In this document: one piece after another, positions 1 to 12,065 of the stretch | How positions within the stretch are numbered: position 1 is the stretch's first letter | Layout of the letters: every line of letters starts with the position of its first letter | Assembly: GCA_037039685.1 (NCBI GenBank) | Contig: JAWNGF010000006.1 | Coordinates: forward strand, 1,984,001 to 2,048,000 | From: Ceratobasidium sp. AG-K | Taxonomy: Eukaryota; Basidiomycota; Agaricomycetes; Cantharellales; Ceratobasidiaceae | Reading direction: 5' to 3' | Length of the DNA stretch: 64,000 nt | Translations under genes and position numbers: made by a program | The notes under the pieces: generated by a model | Databases searched by the model: none | What the model was told of the DNA's origin: nothing | Seen by the model: the letters and a program-made list of their open reading frames with translations, nothing else

Positions 1-1705
1 TCAGCATGGAATATATACTAAGCTTGTTCTTATGATTGTAGCTGTTCAGCAAGGATTATGGTTATGGGATAGCTAGTGCCAATTTTTTTTGTACTCAATT
101 GATAACACTTGCAAATTGCATGTTAGATACTGAACAATGAATCAAATCAGATTGGCAACTAGCTAATGTACAATATGATATCTATGCTAAATTATATCCA
201 ATTCCTCCAAGTGCCACGCTCCTAGCTGCACACAATCCCAGGTTAAATGTTTCCTGAATGGTCAAATGTGCTCAGAGTTCCATACAGCCAATACAAGTTG
301 AACTTGCCATTGTACCCATCTGTGTTATCCCACCACTCAACTGATAGTTATGCTGTAGTTTGTTTACTTGCCCATGTTCAGCTGCTTTAAAATTGTCAAC
401 TTCAATGGTTAACACAAAGGGGACAAAGCTTGGGCCTACCACATGATTTAACAGTCACGTGAGCATGTAGTTCTGGCTGAGGCCAACACAGGCGGGAGCG
501 GGACTCGTTGTAGGGGGGAGAGGAGAGAGTGTGAGGTCTGAGCTCTGTCTACTTGAGTTTTTTATATCCTTGCTCAAGGCCATGGAGGTTGGAACCACCC
601 AACTGGTGGTAGATATCCTCTGGTCGCTTCCTGTCGTGCTTGACAAATTAACCTTTGGATGAGAGGTAAGTCCATGTAGGGACTTGCAGCTTTCAAGCCC
701 AAACACATTGTGGACTTATTGCCCCCCACTGACTGCCCACAGTCTCATGGATTCATGCTAAGTCAGTTTGCTGTAGTGTATGCGTTAAGCGCTGGGTGCA
801 TGTTCAGCTTCAGTGCATGGACCAATAGTCCTGTTGTACACTGGTGTGGAAGCATGGTCATAGTGATAGCGGGGGAGAGATAATGCATACAAATACAATG
901 GAAATAATGACAAGAAACATGAAGATGAACGACAAAGTCAGGCTGCAGACAGAGAGGATATTGAGGCCAACAAATGTGACGACAAGCTGCTGTGCGACTG
1001 GCAACTTGGTCTCGTGATCTGTGCAATGCGTATAGCATGATAAATGCACTGGGATTGAGCAAGAGATGTGTGGAAACCAACTGGCTTGAAGAAAGTCTCC
1101 TCACATAGCCCGTAAGTTTAGGTAATGGATTTCCGGCAACCTATATGCACCTGTAATTATTTGAACATCATTCCAGAAAGCTTATATGTCGATTTCATTG
1201 TGACGGTGTAGATTGGAGGGCGCTTACATGTTTTCCAAGTCCAGGTTATTCGGTTCTAACGTATCCGGAAACACGAAGGGAATTTCCCACTTATGTAACT
1301 AGTTCCAACACTGCCCCATGATTTTGAAACTCTGAAATGTTCTTAAGGCTAGTTAAGGTTCTCGCCAATTTGCCGATGTTTGGACCTAGACAACAATTAC
1401 CAAACTATTCTGGCCAATGGGTTTGGTAATTACATTCGCGTAATCCGAATCCCCTCCATGGATCGCCCGGCTTTAGCAGCTGCTATAACTTGCACTAGGA
1501 ATCCTCCCGACCAAACGGGGCTCACAAAGGCAACCCGATCTCTAGTGGCCGCACCGATGACCTTCATACTAAATTCATAGAGATACGCGGGACCTATGCC
1601 CCGTTATGTGTCACGCGAATACCTACCAAAAGCGGCTTGTGGCAGGAAGAAAAAGGGTTGCTCTCACACAGCCACTTCAAGTGCCCCTTCAACCCGGCGG
1701 CCATC
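1..1705. other. Gene-poor 5' stretch, no supported gene
   Basis: AT-rich sequence with only short open frames in several phases. None shows a recognisable domain or a convincing set of spliced exons. A short minus-strand stretch around 540-660 reads coherently for about 35 codons and could be the tail of a decayed element, but I cannot name it. The last part would hold the promoter of the downstream hydrolase. Confidence 0.5.
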
Positions 1706-3113
1706 ATGACTCAAGATTACAACCAGAGGATAAAGCTCGTGTGGAAGATACCTGCAGACTGCGTCGTTCCTCATAATCCTGATCCATGCGACCATAAACT
1801 CCCAGCTCCTCCTCCAGGAACCCATCGGCATTATCTAGCCGCTCCCGCCGGTCACCTAGAGTTGCTCTATGCTTTGCCCAGCCACGCGACGCTTGAATCA
1901 CCCATAAGTAACAATTGGAAACCGGCTGTTCTCTTCCTTCACGGAGGGTTTGGTTCAGCCAATTGCTTCTCAAACTTCCTTCCGTAAGCTGCAGTTCCCC
2001 GACCCTTCGTTGCACGGTCGCCCTGATGATTATCTATTCTCAAGGTGGTTTGCAGCGCGCGGACATCCTGCCTATTCATTGTCGCTCCGTGGCCACGGGA
2101 GGTCATGGCGTCCATCTTATTGGACACTTTACTTTACACCGAAGCAAGCATTCGCAAACGATGTCACTTCTGCCGTAAACTTCATCAACGAACACCATCC
2201 TCATGCAGGTCCCATCGCTCTGCTTGGTCATTCAGCAGGGGGCGGTCTCATTCAATACATAGTTGGTCAAGGAGAGGCCAAAAACATCGGAAAGCTGGGT
2301 ATTATTGCCGGATTCCCTAACTTTGGCGGGTGCGTGCGAGGATCGTTGTCCGTATCCAGGACCTGACGTACTACTTATTCAGATGGCAAGTGTATTGGAA
2401 CTGGTTTAAGCTAGATCCTTGGTTTCCGATACGAGTGATCCGAGAGTGAGCGTCCCGTTTATGTATGTTTATTTATAATAACTCCTTTTCTTCGACTAGT
2501 TTGTACCACCCACGCTCAGTCCTATCGTCAATCCGGCTGATCCATCAAGCTTTCTTCTCGCCGACCTACTCGGTGGACAAGGTATCTCGTTTACGTGGAT
2601 CTTTCTTTTAGAACAGCTTGCTCATACTACGATGTGTGAATCCGCCTCACTATCTAGGTTCGCGCTTTCGAAGCAGAGATGGCACCCTACGAATCCATGA
2701 GCTGGCCAAGTCAGATGCTGACCAAATTTGTCTCGTCCGATCGTGTTCTTTCTCAACTTTACCCCATTACCCAAAAACTTGAGGGTTCAGGTCAGGGTGG
2801 AAAGCGAGCGCCTCTGCTTGTGGTAGCCGGCGCGCAAGATGTCCTCATGACTCCCCCTATCATGCGGAGGCTGGCGCAGCTGTATGCAGTCACTAACGTT
2901 GGAGTTGGGATCAAAACGACGCTCGGACTGAGGGACGTATCCAAGCTGCAACACGAGTTCACATCGGGTGTGTCAGAAGAGGGCGATCGGGGTGAGAATG
3001 AAGCTGGCATATGGTACGCTGAGATCGCCGGACCCGGAGCTGGGCACAACCTAATGAGAGATGACGGATGGGAGAAATGTGCAAGGGTAGTACGGGCGTT
3101 TTTGAATCAGTAG
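1706..3113 (+). CDS. Alpha/beta hydrolase-fold protein, 387 aa
   Basis: A soluble hydrolase of the alpha/beta fold, probably esterase- or lipase-like; the substrate is unknown. Five exons fit consensus splice sites: 1706-1983, 2045-2329, 2383-2445, 2500-2581 and 2658-3113. Together they encode 387 residues in one frame. Visible family marks are the oxyanion-side motif VLFLHGGFGS in exon 1, the nucleophile elbow GHSAGGG in exon 2, the acid Asp in VVAGAQDVL and the catalytic His in GAGHNLM near the C-terminus, so a full Ser-Asp-His triad is present. No signal peptide is evident. The start is the Met of MTQDYNQRIK; an upstream in-frame Met at 1637 is possible but adds an unlikely leader. Neighbouring genes give no pathway hint. 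Fold assignment is firm; function within the superfamily is open. Confidence 0.85.
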
Positions 3114-3384
3114 ATATATTGGATGGAACAGGACATTATAATAGATCAATAATAACACTCGAAACATACTTGAGTTATTCAAGTCAAAAGGGACCCAGGT
3201 ATACACTGTGAGAAACAGCGATAGAAAATAGAAGACGAATGGCAGCATGATGAGCAACAAATAAACTCTTTATCTAATGCAGTCCGAGGTAAAATAGAAT
3301 ATAGCTGTTACAGTTGCAAGTATCATTCCAACCCTGAAAGACTGAGTCTTTCAAAAGATGTAGGCACCATGGACGCTTTTTTTT

Positions 3385-6300
3385 TCATGAGGATCTAGTC
3401 CTGTGGTTGTTCCTGAGAGGGATAAATCGGTAAAGGGTAGGTTGTATGCGTAAGATTATATGCTCTACCTTGATGTTCTCGATCTTGGTATATTTCTCAA
3501 TAATCGTGTGCCTTCTTATGAACTGTATAACATCGGCTGTATCCGGGTGGTTTTTGCCAAGGGTACGACGCCGGCCGCTTAGTGCCTGTAGTGCTAGTGC
3601 CTCCGCCTTGTCCCATCTTCCTTGACACGCATAAATGCGTGCAAGTATAAATTTACTTTCCAGCGTATCGACGTGATCAATACCAAGCACTCGCTCCCGT
3701 TGTCCTAGGAGTTCCTCTAGAAGATGCTTTGCTTCATCAAGTCGCTCTTGTTTGGCATAAATGACTGCCAGGAGATGTGACTGCCGGAGACTGGCTGGGT
3801 CCTCTTTCCCAAACGCTTTCCTACAAGAATGTAACATCTGCAATTGTATTGGTTCTGCTTTGTTCCATTGCTCTTGTCGGGCATACATGTCTGCAAGGTT
3901 TGCTGTAGCATCCAAAGTTGATGGGTGTGTCTCACCGAGTGACTTTGTGAGACCTTCAAAAACATGTAGCAATATCGACTGTGCCTCGCCCAATTTACCG
4001 CGGCGCAAGTAGATCAATCCCAGGTGCCCCATGCTTCTCAATGTCTCCGGGTGATTTTCGCCAAACTGCTTGGAGCTCCCCTGCAATACTGCGACAGCCA
4101 AGGGCTCTGCCTCACACCAGCGGCATTGCTGCCGGTAGAGAGAGCATACGTTTGACATGGTAGCAATCGTGTCGGGGTGTTGTTTCCCTAACGCCGCCTC
4201 CTGCATCTTGAGCACATCAATCATGAGCGGCTTGGCACTATCCAATCGGTTTTGACGTAAATAAGTGCCTGCAAGGTTACTTGCATAGCGTAGAGTTGTT
4301 GGGTGGAGTTCTCCAAGCACGATTTTTGACGAATCAAGCACTCGCAATTGCAACTTTTCCGCTTCGTCCCACTTCTTTTGCCTCGAATGAATGACAGCCA
4401 AGTTGTTTAGAGCAGCAAGGGCATCAGGGTGATCATCGCCAATCAGAAGCTTTTGTTTCTGAAGGAGGTCCATGGATAGTTCAATCGCTCGGTCCCATTG
4501 CTCCTGGCAGACGTAGCTTGACATGAGACCGTCTATACTTGCAAGAGTCTGTGGATGTGTTTCACCAAATCTTCGTCGACTGGCATTCAAGGCCCGTGTG
4601 TCTAGTAGCGTGGCTTTGTGCCATTTCCCTTGAGCACGGTACAGACATGCAAGGTGTCTGATACCGAAGAGTGCGTCGTCATCGTGTCTCCCTAGCAGTC
4701 TTCTCTGAGACCTCAATGTATCCTTTATCAACGGCTCCGCCTCGGCTAGGCGACCCTGATGCATATACGTCCAGGCAAGTTCATCCATAGCATGTAGGGC
4801 CTGTTCACACAGCTTCCCAGAAGGCCGTTTCAACAGTTCTAAAGCTTCGAGCTGCTTCTCCTCTGCCCGGCCATATGCTCCCAGCTTCGAATAAACCTGA
4901 GAGAGCCTAATCATACTATCCAATGTGCGTGGGTGCCGTTTGCCGAGCACTCGTTTCCTTTCGTGATGAATTTGTGTCTGTAACGATTCTTCTCGACGCC
5001 AGTTTCCTACTGCAGCATACACCTTAGCCATTTGATCTAAGTGGTTCGCGCCAGTTGGGCTAATTTGGTTTGAAAGAGCCTTGTTTACGTGGAGTAGGAG
5101 AGTTTGTTTGAAGGTGTAGGATTCATTGGTAAGATCTCGGCCAACAGACAGAGACAACAAGGTTGTTGCGCATACGAAAGCAAAGTCTGGCCTCTGTGGT
5201 GACGTGTTACGAGCCCAGTCTTGAACGAGCAAGTGAATCCCATATGTCAAGTTGACGCGGTCAAATTGAACCAACGAGAAAGACACGAGCTGTCCAAGGG
5301 CTGCCGAGAAACGCATGACATCCCAATCTCCGTTAGAGGTGATAAATCTAGAGAGGTATTGCTCAATATGTCTTAAAGCAGCAGTCTCGGTTTCAGTCAT
5401 AGGGAGCACAGGGCTGTAGGACTGCATGTTGTTTGCCGCGTGCCGAAATATTTCCTCGGTGATGCCATCGTAATGAAGAAACGCAATCAACCAGAGCATT
5501 AGCCGCGAGTCGGACTCAAGGAGCTCATAGCACATTGTCCAAGTATTATAAACGGTTTTTTTATACCCGTCAATTCTCACCCCCACTCTGTTGTATTGCT
5601 CCAACGTACGTTGCCGGTGGTCCAAAAAGTGTGTTCTGAACTCCGCCACCTTCATATTCAAGTGGCTGATGCATGCACCAGCCTGGACAATAGCGAGTGC
5701 TAGACAACCAAAGTCCTAACCAAGCAAAGGATTAAGGGCGATCATAGATTGTATAAGAACGCCTACTTACGCCAATTAGCGCAATTGTTGAAGTTCTTTC
5801 GTCCTCGGACAGATCATCGGGCGACAAACGAGCAGCACGAAGTAGAAGCGATAACCCTTCAGTTTGAGTTAAGACAGAAAGATGTACTTCGGCGCCAGGG
5901 CCTCGTGCATGCACCGCAAGCTCAGGCAAGCGAGTTGTAATAATAATTTTTCCATGGTCTCCGCCGGGTAAATAGTGGTGGATGTTCAAGGATTGGTCAT
6001 CCGCATTGTCAAATACTACAAGCCATTCCTCGTGGTGGTTCTCTAGCCATTCGATAGTATCCTCGTAGGTGTGCCATTTACCAATGCTCCGTGATTCCGC
6101 GAAACGCTGAAGTGAAACTTCGAGGGACTCTCTTGAGCTAGCATCCATATATAAAATAAACGACCACTTGTTGCGGTTCCGCTCGATTACCTTGAGACTT
6201 AGCTGTGTTTTCCCAACTCCACCCAGCCCGTGTATCACACAGACGCGACGCTCGTTGGGGCCCCCAATCAAGCAGGCTTCGGCTTGTTTGATATAATCAT

Positions 6301-7668
6301 GCCGGCCTGTGAATACAACTGTGGGTGCAGGACATCGTCTTGTGATTTTTTTAGCAAGAGAAGGGTGGATATGTCCATCTGAACAGGTCTGTCAGAACGT
6401 TGGCCAAAGATACGAATGACAAGCAGCTATAACATAACACACCTATGTATCCCGCTGCAAGCTTACACTTTCTTGACCTGATCGCTTGTATTGCCTGTTC
6501 CATTCTTCGGGTTTCCTCCACTTTGGTTATGTAGGTTTGTGTATGGGCCGCAACTTCGCTCAACCTCTCCCAATCATCTACCCCGACACTCTGGATTCCC
6601 TGGTCCACGTTGAATCGATAGTAAACCCCCGTTGTAGCTTGAAAACGAATTGCCATCTCCTCGGCTACTCGCTCACCGTCGGTTGCCATATCTTTGATTG
6701 CCGCCACCTCCTCCATACGGAGCGAACAACGTGATGGACTTGGATCAGGGATATGAATCGTACGAGGATGACCGGATCCAATACTGAAAATACACGATAG
6801 GTGTCGATCCGGGTATATGCACTTGATCTCTGCAAGCAAGTGAGCTAATGGGTTGCTACATCCAAGCTCGCCCCCCACGAAAGACTGGGTTGTCGAACCA
6901 AGATTGATATCGATGCTCTTGAAAAGGTCTGGGTGGGCCATTGTAGCGTAGATCGCCTCCCATATAGCACAGTCCGGACCAGGGTTGCACGATGCCTGAT
7001 ACGACTGAAAGATAACCGGTACGCTCGCACGCATATTACGCTTCGACATTGCGAACACCATTCTACGCCACCGTCAGAGAATTCAACCAGGGTACCTTGA
7101 TAATACTTACGTCTTGCAATGGTTCCCCTCCTCCATATCCTCTATCATTCGCTCGTTTTCATTTCCTGTAGCCTCCTTTACCATTGACTTTAGCGCCTCC
7201 CGTAGAACTCTTCCCTTGTATGCGCTTGGCCCGCTCACTACGAACGACTTTTTCGCAGAGAATATGTCCTCTAATACGGTAACATATTTCTTTATGACCA
7301 TGTCAATAGGCATTTGCAACCTTCCTAGCATACAAGCGGCCATCCTACATATATGTACACCATTATGTGATTAGCCGTTAAAGGACAGTGGGGAATATAA
7401 TCCGCATACCCGCCCGTCCCAGTCCCCGCTATTATGTCAAAGAATTTGGTTGGATGCAGCGGCTCGCCGTCGTTGTCTAATCTCTCTAATCGCTTCATTG
7501 CCTCCGATAACAATAACAGAGAAGATAGTCCCCGTACTCCACCGCCATCTTTTGCACAGCAATTAGCCATAGTTACTACCCCGTGAGACTGGTTCCAGTC
7601 AACTTCAAGGCACACTTACCAATGCATAGAACGTTCAGCCCCCGTAGTTTATTATCCTTCTCCGACAT
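3385..7668 (-). CDS. NLR-like protein: degenerate patatin, NB-ARC, TPR repeats (1318 aa)
   Basis: A fungal NOD-like receptor architecture, a family tied to non-self recognition and programmed cell death. Six exons fit: 7668-7620, 7548-7410, 7344-7111, 7062-6467, 6378-5771 and 5715-3385, summing to 1319 codons. The N-terminal third is a patatin-like phospholipase domain starting with DGGGVRGLSSLLLL. The middle is an NB-ARC ATPase with P-loop GLGGVGKT and Walker-B-like WLVVFDNADD. The C-terminal half holds about ten kinesin-light-chain-type TPR units of roughly 42 residues with the recurring pattern LGxxHPxTL. The patatin nucleophile motif reads GTGTGG where GTSTGG is expected, and the second dyad motif reads FVGGELG where a D-G-G/A is expected. 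Both catalytic residues therefore appear replaced, and lipase activity is unlikely. The extreme C-terminus could have one further intron. Confidence 0.85.
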
Positions 7669-8755
7669 GGTGCACTCGGTCTGAGAAACGGGAGAGAATG
7701 GTTGAAGTGGTGGCAGATTGTAGACCGGGATAATATACGATATAATATGTCAGGCGATGCACAAAATATGAAATGACATTTCAGCGCGTTGACAGCACCC
7801 TTGTACTAGTACAAAAAAGTCGCATGATAACAGACAAAAGGCGCGGCTAATCGCGCTAAGATTTCCCTAAGTAAGTAAAAAAGATGCTTAGATATGTTGC
7901 TAAAGGATACCTTTGTAGTAGTGTGCGGCGTATGAAACTTGCTTATACCGACCGAATGAGCGGGCACTGGCTGATAGTTGACCTCGTGAATTGATTAAAA
8001 GTGGCCTACTATAATAATCTACCAATGACATCGTCTTTTTACACGGCGTGACCAGTCCAGGTATTACAATAAGGGGTGGCGGCTGCCGTCAAAATTCCTG
8101 TGTGCGCGACAAACCTGTGCTTTCAATCAGTTATCGGATAGGAATGTTACTAGTTTTTAAGGCCCCCGAAGTGCACAAGTGCATCGTCGTCGTTAGGTAT
8201 GCCATGATGGTGGGAATTAGGGTTGCACATGCGAATACATTGCAGGATAACGAGTTTGATGAAGAACGCATGACGGGTGGTGTATGGCTGTTGGATAATG
8301 ATGCAAGGGCCTGGGTAGGAGCGTATAACGGGAATGAATATAGAACTTGATACATTTGATTAATTAAATTCGAACCCAGAGCCACTCTCCTCTGTGCCTT
8401 GTCGAGCAATAGTGGCCGAGTGTGCCTCGACGTGAATGGAGCACAGTTGAATGTAGGTGGCATATTGCAACGTTGCACCCTGCTTGCCGCCGGGTGACAT
8501 TTCTAGGCTTAGAGAAAAATCGGGTGCTCTGAATCCGGTCGATAACTTGTTCATTCGCGTTGTGGTAGTATAAATCTGCTTCTAAGTATATAAGAAATAC
8601 ATCCCGGCCATGCACTATCGCTAAGCGTCCATTGTGTCCGCAGGAACAAAGCAAAAGAAGAAAAAGAAGAAAAAAGCAAGGATTGGCGTTTGCTCAGGAT
8701 CTACCTGCCAAAGAAACGTCGACTCGCGACTCGAAACTCAAAACGGGGGTGGTGA
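7669..8755. other. Intergenic, no supported gene
   Basis: About 1.1 kb between the NLR start codon and the stop of the next minus-strand gene. Short open frames on both strands carry no recognisable motif and no good splice-linked exons. A purine-rich run of A and G lies near 8650-8680. Confidence 0.5.
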
Positions 8756-9162
8756 TTACATGTGCATGGCGAACAAGCGCGGGTCATCCGACGGGTTGAA
8801 AAACTTGAGATCAAATGATGCGTTTTTGCCTTTGGCGTGGCTACGAGCGGCGGACGTGTGGGAACCCGAGGGCGAGAGCGTCGCACCACCTACAAAGGGC
8901 GAATCGATGAACATCTGTGGGTCCATGTCAACGTACTTGAGTACGGGCTTGGCCGCGGCTGCTGCATCTTTGTTCGCTAATGACGAAGACGTTAGTGAGG
9001 AAGGAGTCGTTGTGACTGTGCGGGCATACCGGTCTTAGCGGACTGAGATGCCATGTTAGACATGATCGTTGCGTGAACGGCCGAACTGGGGGGCAAGTTG
9101 GAGACGCTAGGACGGCGTTGTTGGTGCATGATAGTAGCGCGAACAAGAGGAGCACCGAACAT
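8756..9162 (-). CDS. Small hypothetical protein, 117 aa
   Basis: Not recognised. Two exons, 9162-9030 and 8976-8756, are joined by a 53-base intron with GTATGC donor, a CTAAC branch-like site and TAG acceptor. An in-frame stop lies just upstream of the chosen ATG. The product is rich in Ser, Ala and Pro in its first half. It then has a better-conserved-looking tail containing KYVDMDPQMFID, SPFVGGATLSPSG and FDLKFFNPSDDP before the stop. There is no signal peptide or membrane segment. Coding status rests on the clean frame across the intron and the codon texture of the second exon. The long upstream region to 9480 may be 5' untranslated sequence. Confidence 0.55.
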
Positions 9163-10110
9163 TTTAGGGGTTTAATCCAAGCAGTTGGTGGCTAGGAGTA
9201 TGGCGTTTTGAGTTGTACGAGAAACTGAGACGAAGTTACGACAGCAAGAGAGAAAAAGAGAAAAAGTAGAAGTGAAGTGAGAAAAGAATCAGAAAGCAGA
9301 TGGGGCAGCCAAGTGGACCAGACTGGGCGACCTGAGGAGAAGAATGAACTGGGTGCCGTCTTTAAATATGTCTCCATCTTGACTTCTCGAGCCTTGGCAC
9401 GAGATGGAACTCGATGGGGTTGCTGTGTTGAAATCCAACGTCGATAGATCCGTGGCAACACAGAGAAAAGGATAAAGCAACAAGCGACTAGTACCTCACA
9501 ACCTTAGGACGGGATAAGAGCGCGCCAAGTCTTCTTTGTTGCATGAATGCTGCGGCACGAGGCATGAATCATTGTGGTCAATGAAGCCGACGACTAGAGC
9601 ACAATTGGCAATGTGAAAGAAACAATTGGCTGACGTCAGACTTACCTTATACCTCGGCGGATCCGGAGCTCGTGCGGCAACTTTCTCCGGTTGACGACCT
9701 CGGCGGGGCCCCTCATGCTTCGGTCAAGGATTCTCTTGGTTGCTCCCTACGTCGGACCGCTGCATGTGCTTCACTGGAATAATTGACTTCAGTCCAGGCA
9801 CTCTGCACTTTCCAAGAGAACAGAACACCGCTTGAATAGCAATTCTTATTCCTTCAACGTCAGGTGACCGCGTTTTCTGGGACAGCGAAGAGCAGTTTTT
9901 GAAAGATGGAAGCCTCCGAGCCTTACTAAATTGCTTGGACCAGTAGCCGAAGCGAGCATAGGGGTGTATAAAACCTATTGCTCCCAACATGCCGCACCAG
10001 TCTCTTTTCGGTCTCCCTCCGCCGTTCTCTCTGCACTTTGCAAGGCGCATCGGTCTTTGCACCCCCGTCAATCACTTAAAGCGTCGCTCTTTTGGCTTAC
10101 ACTTTACAAC
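9163..10110. other. Divergent intergenic region
   Basis: About 950 bases between two divergently oriented genes, the small minus-strand gene and the plus-strand glucanase. No exon set could be assembled. It should contain both promoters. A TATAAAA-like string at 9966-9972 lies about 140 bases upstream of the glucanase ATG. Confidence 0.4.
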
Positions 10111-11858
10111 ATGATGTTAACATTCTCTCAACTCTCATTGTCTCTCCTCGTTGTCGCACCGTTCGTGCTCGGAGACTTTGCGCCCCGAAGCCCGGTTCAC
10201 CAGGCGCATCGATCGCGCGCCCACAAACATCGTGCGCAATCAACTGCAGCCGCACATAATGGCACCGAGTTCACCAAACGTGACGCGGCGTTGAGGTTTC
10301 CGTTTGGTTCCACCAAAGTTAGGGGCGTAAATCTGGGAGGATGGTTGGTTCTCGAGGTTAGTCGCACCAAGTTCCCAGACTTGAAAGCTTGCTGAAGCCG
10401 TAAATTTAGCCTTGGATTACGCCCTCTCTATTTGACAACACTGGTAATGCCGCCATTGTTGATGAATTCACGTCAGTAGTGTCAAGATGTTCCGCCACGT
10501 TAGTTACTCATTACCTCACTACAGATTTGGACAGTTCCAAGATTACAACACTGCTCACTCGAAGCTCGTGAAACATTGGGACACCTGGATCACTGAGTCC
10601 GACTTTGCCGCCATCGCTGCAGCCGGGTGAGTCTTTCCCCATTTATCGAGATATCCATTCTCAATATTCCCCACAGTCTGAACCACGTCCGTATTCCGAT
10701 CGGATACTGGGCGTTTGACATTTCTGCCGGAGAGCCGTACCACCAAGGACAATACCCCTATCTCTTCAAAGCTATCCAATGGGCGCAAAACCACGGTCTC
10801 AAGGTTTTAATCGACCTTCATGGCGCTCCCGGTAGCCAGGTATGCGCGCCAATTCTGACTCGGTATTCATAGACTGACTCCGTCTTTCAGAACGGGTTTG
10901 ATAACTCTGGAAAGCGCGGTAACGTGGAATGGCATACCAACCCGCAAAATGTTGCTAGGACGAATGCGATCATCAAGACACTGGCCGCCGAGTTCAGGTG
11001 AGCTAGGGAGTAAAATATGCTAGCATAATGCTAACGGACATCACTAGCAAATCCCAATACGCCTCGACCGTCACGTCGATTGCACCCCTCAACGAGCCCG
11101 CCGGTTTTGTTGGAGGTAACTTTATGGATGTCATTCGCCAGTATTGGTATGATTCGTACGGGAGCATTCGGTATCCATTTGGATCGGCGACTGAGGTATG
11201 CTGAAATTATGTCCTCAAGTGAGCGTCTGCTTACAAGACTTTCATCGAAGGGCCCTCTCCTTGAGGTTATCCACGATGCCTTCCAGCCTCTGAGCTCTTG
11301 GAGCGGGTTTATGAAATACCCCAATTTTAACGGTGTGGCGATGGATACTGTAAGTTGGCTGCGTTACTTGCCGTGGGTGGAGACTTATCTATCAACTAGC
11401 ACCACTATGAAGTCTTCTCGGACGCCGAAGTTGGAATGTCTTGGGAGCAACATCTCCAGACTGCCTGCAACTTTGGTATCAACACGATCGGCTCCTACAC
11501 TGCTTCGAACCTTTGGACTTTTGTCGGTGAATTCACCACTGCACCTACCGATTGCGCCAAGTACCTCAACGGCCGAGGCGTCGGTGCGCGCTACGATGGG
11601 ACTCGCGCCGGGTCGAAGAAGCTCGGCGATTGCGCTCCCTTTACCGGCAACCGAAGTGGATTCTCCAGCGCGTACAAGACGTTTTTGCGCCAGTTCTTTG
11701 AAGCCCAGACGATTGCGTTTGAGCGTGGCGGACAAGGGTGGTACTACTGGACCTGGAAGGCTGAAAACGCCGACGATTGGAGCTACCAGGCTGGCTTGGC
11801 CGGTGGGTGGATTCCGACCAACCCAGCCAACCGCCAGTACCCCAACATTTGCGGATAA
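10111..11858 (+). CDS. EXG1: Secreted GH5 exo-beta-1,3-glucanase, 461 aa
   Basis: Hydrolyses beta-1,3-glucan from the non-reducing end; likely acts in cell-wall remodelling or nutrient release outside the cell. E e xons: 10111-10356, 10410-10471, 10525-10626, 10677-10839, 10891-10997, 11048-11195, 11251-11349 and 11400-11858 give 462 codons. The N-terminus [17 protein letters not shown] is a signal peptide. A short basic region ending in TKRD follows and may be a Kex2-type propeptide site. GH5 landmarks follow in order: [29 protein letters not shown], the acid/base Glu in [17 protein letters not shown], and the nucleophile Glu in [18 protein letters not shown]. The acceptor of exon 7 is the least certain junction. 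Length and motif order match fungal exo-glucanases of subfamily 9. Confidence 0.93.
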
Positions 11859-12065
11859 ACTACTGTACTGTCATTTGTATAGCTTTTGTGTTTCTTGTAT
11901 CGTACGCGTCAGTTTAATGTTATTTTCGGCTAAGACGCGGTCCATGGTGTGGTGCGTTGTTCGCTTGTGCGCTTGTGAATTATAATTGGGAGTGTTTGGC
12001 AGGCGCACACATCCTGGCTTGCGAATTGTGGTGATGATAGAAGTACAAATATCACAAATTTAAGA

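Noticed and set aside
455..706. Minus-strand open frame of 83 codons resembling a decayed element tail
   Set aside because: No domain, stops in the phase that reads most coherently, and no repeat partner in the window.
763..1104. Minus-strand frames with a hydrophobic stretch, possible small membrane protein
   Set aside because: Hydrophobicity arises from AT-rich codons; no homology, no start context, overlapping frames equally long.
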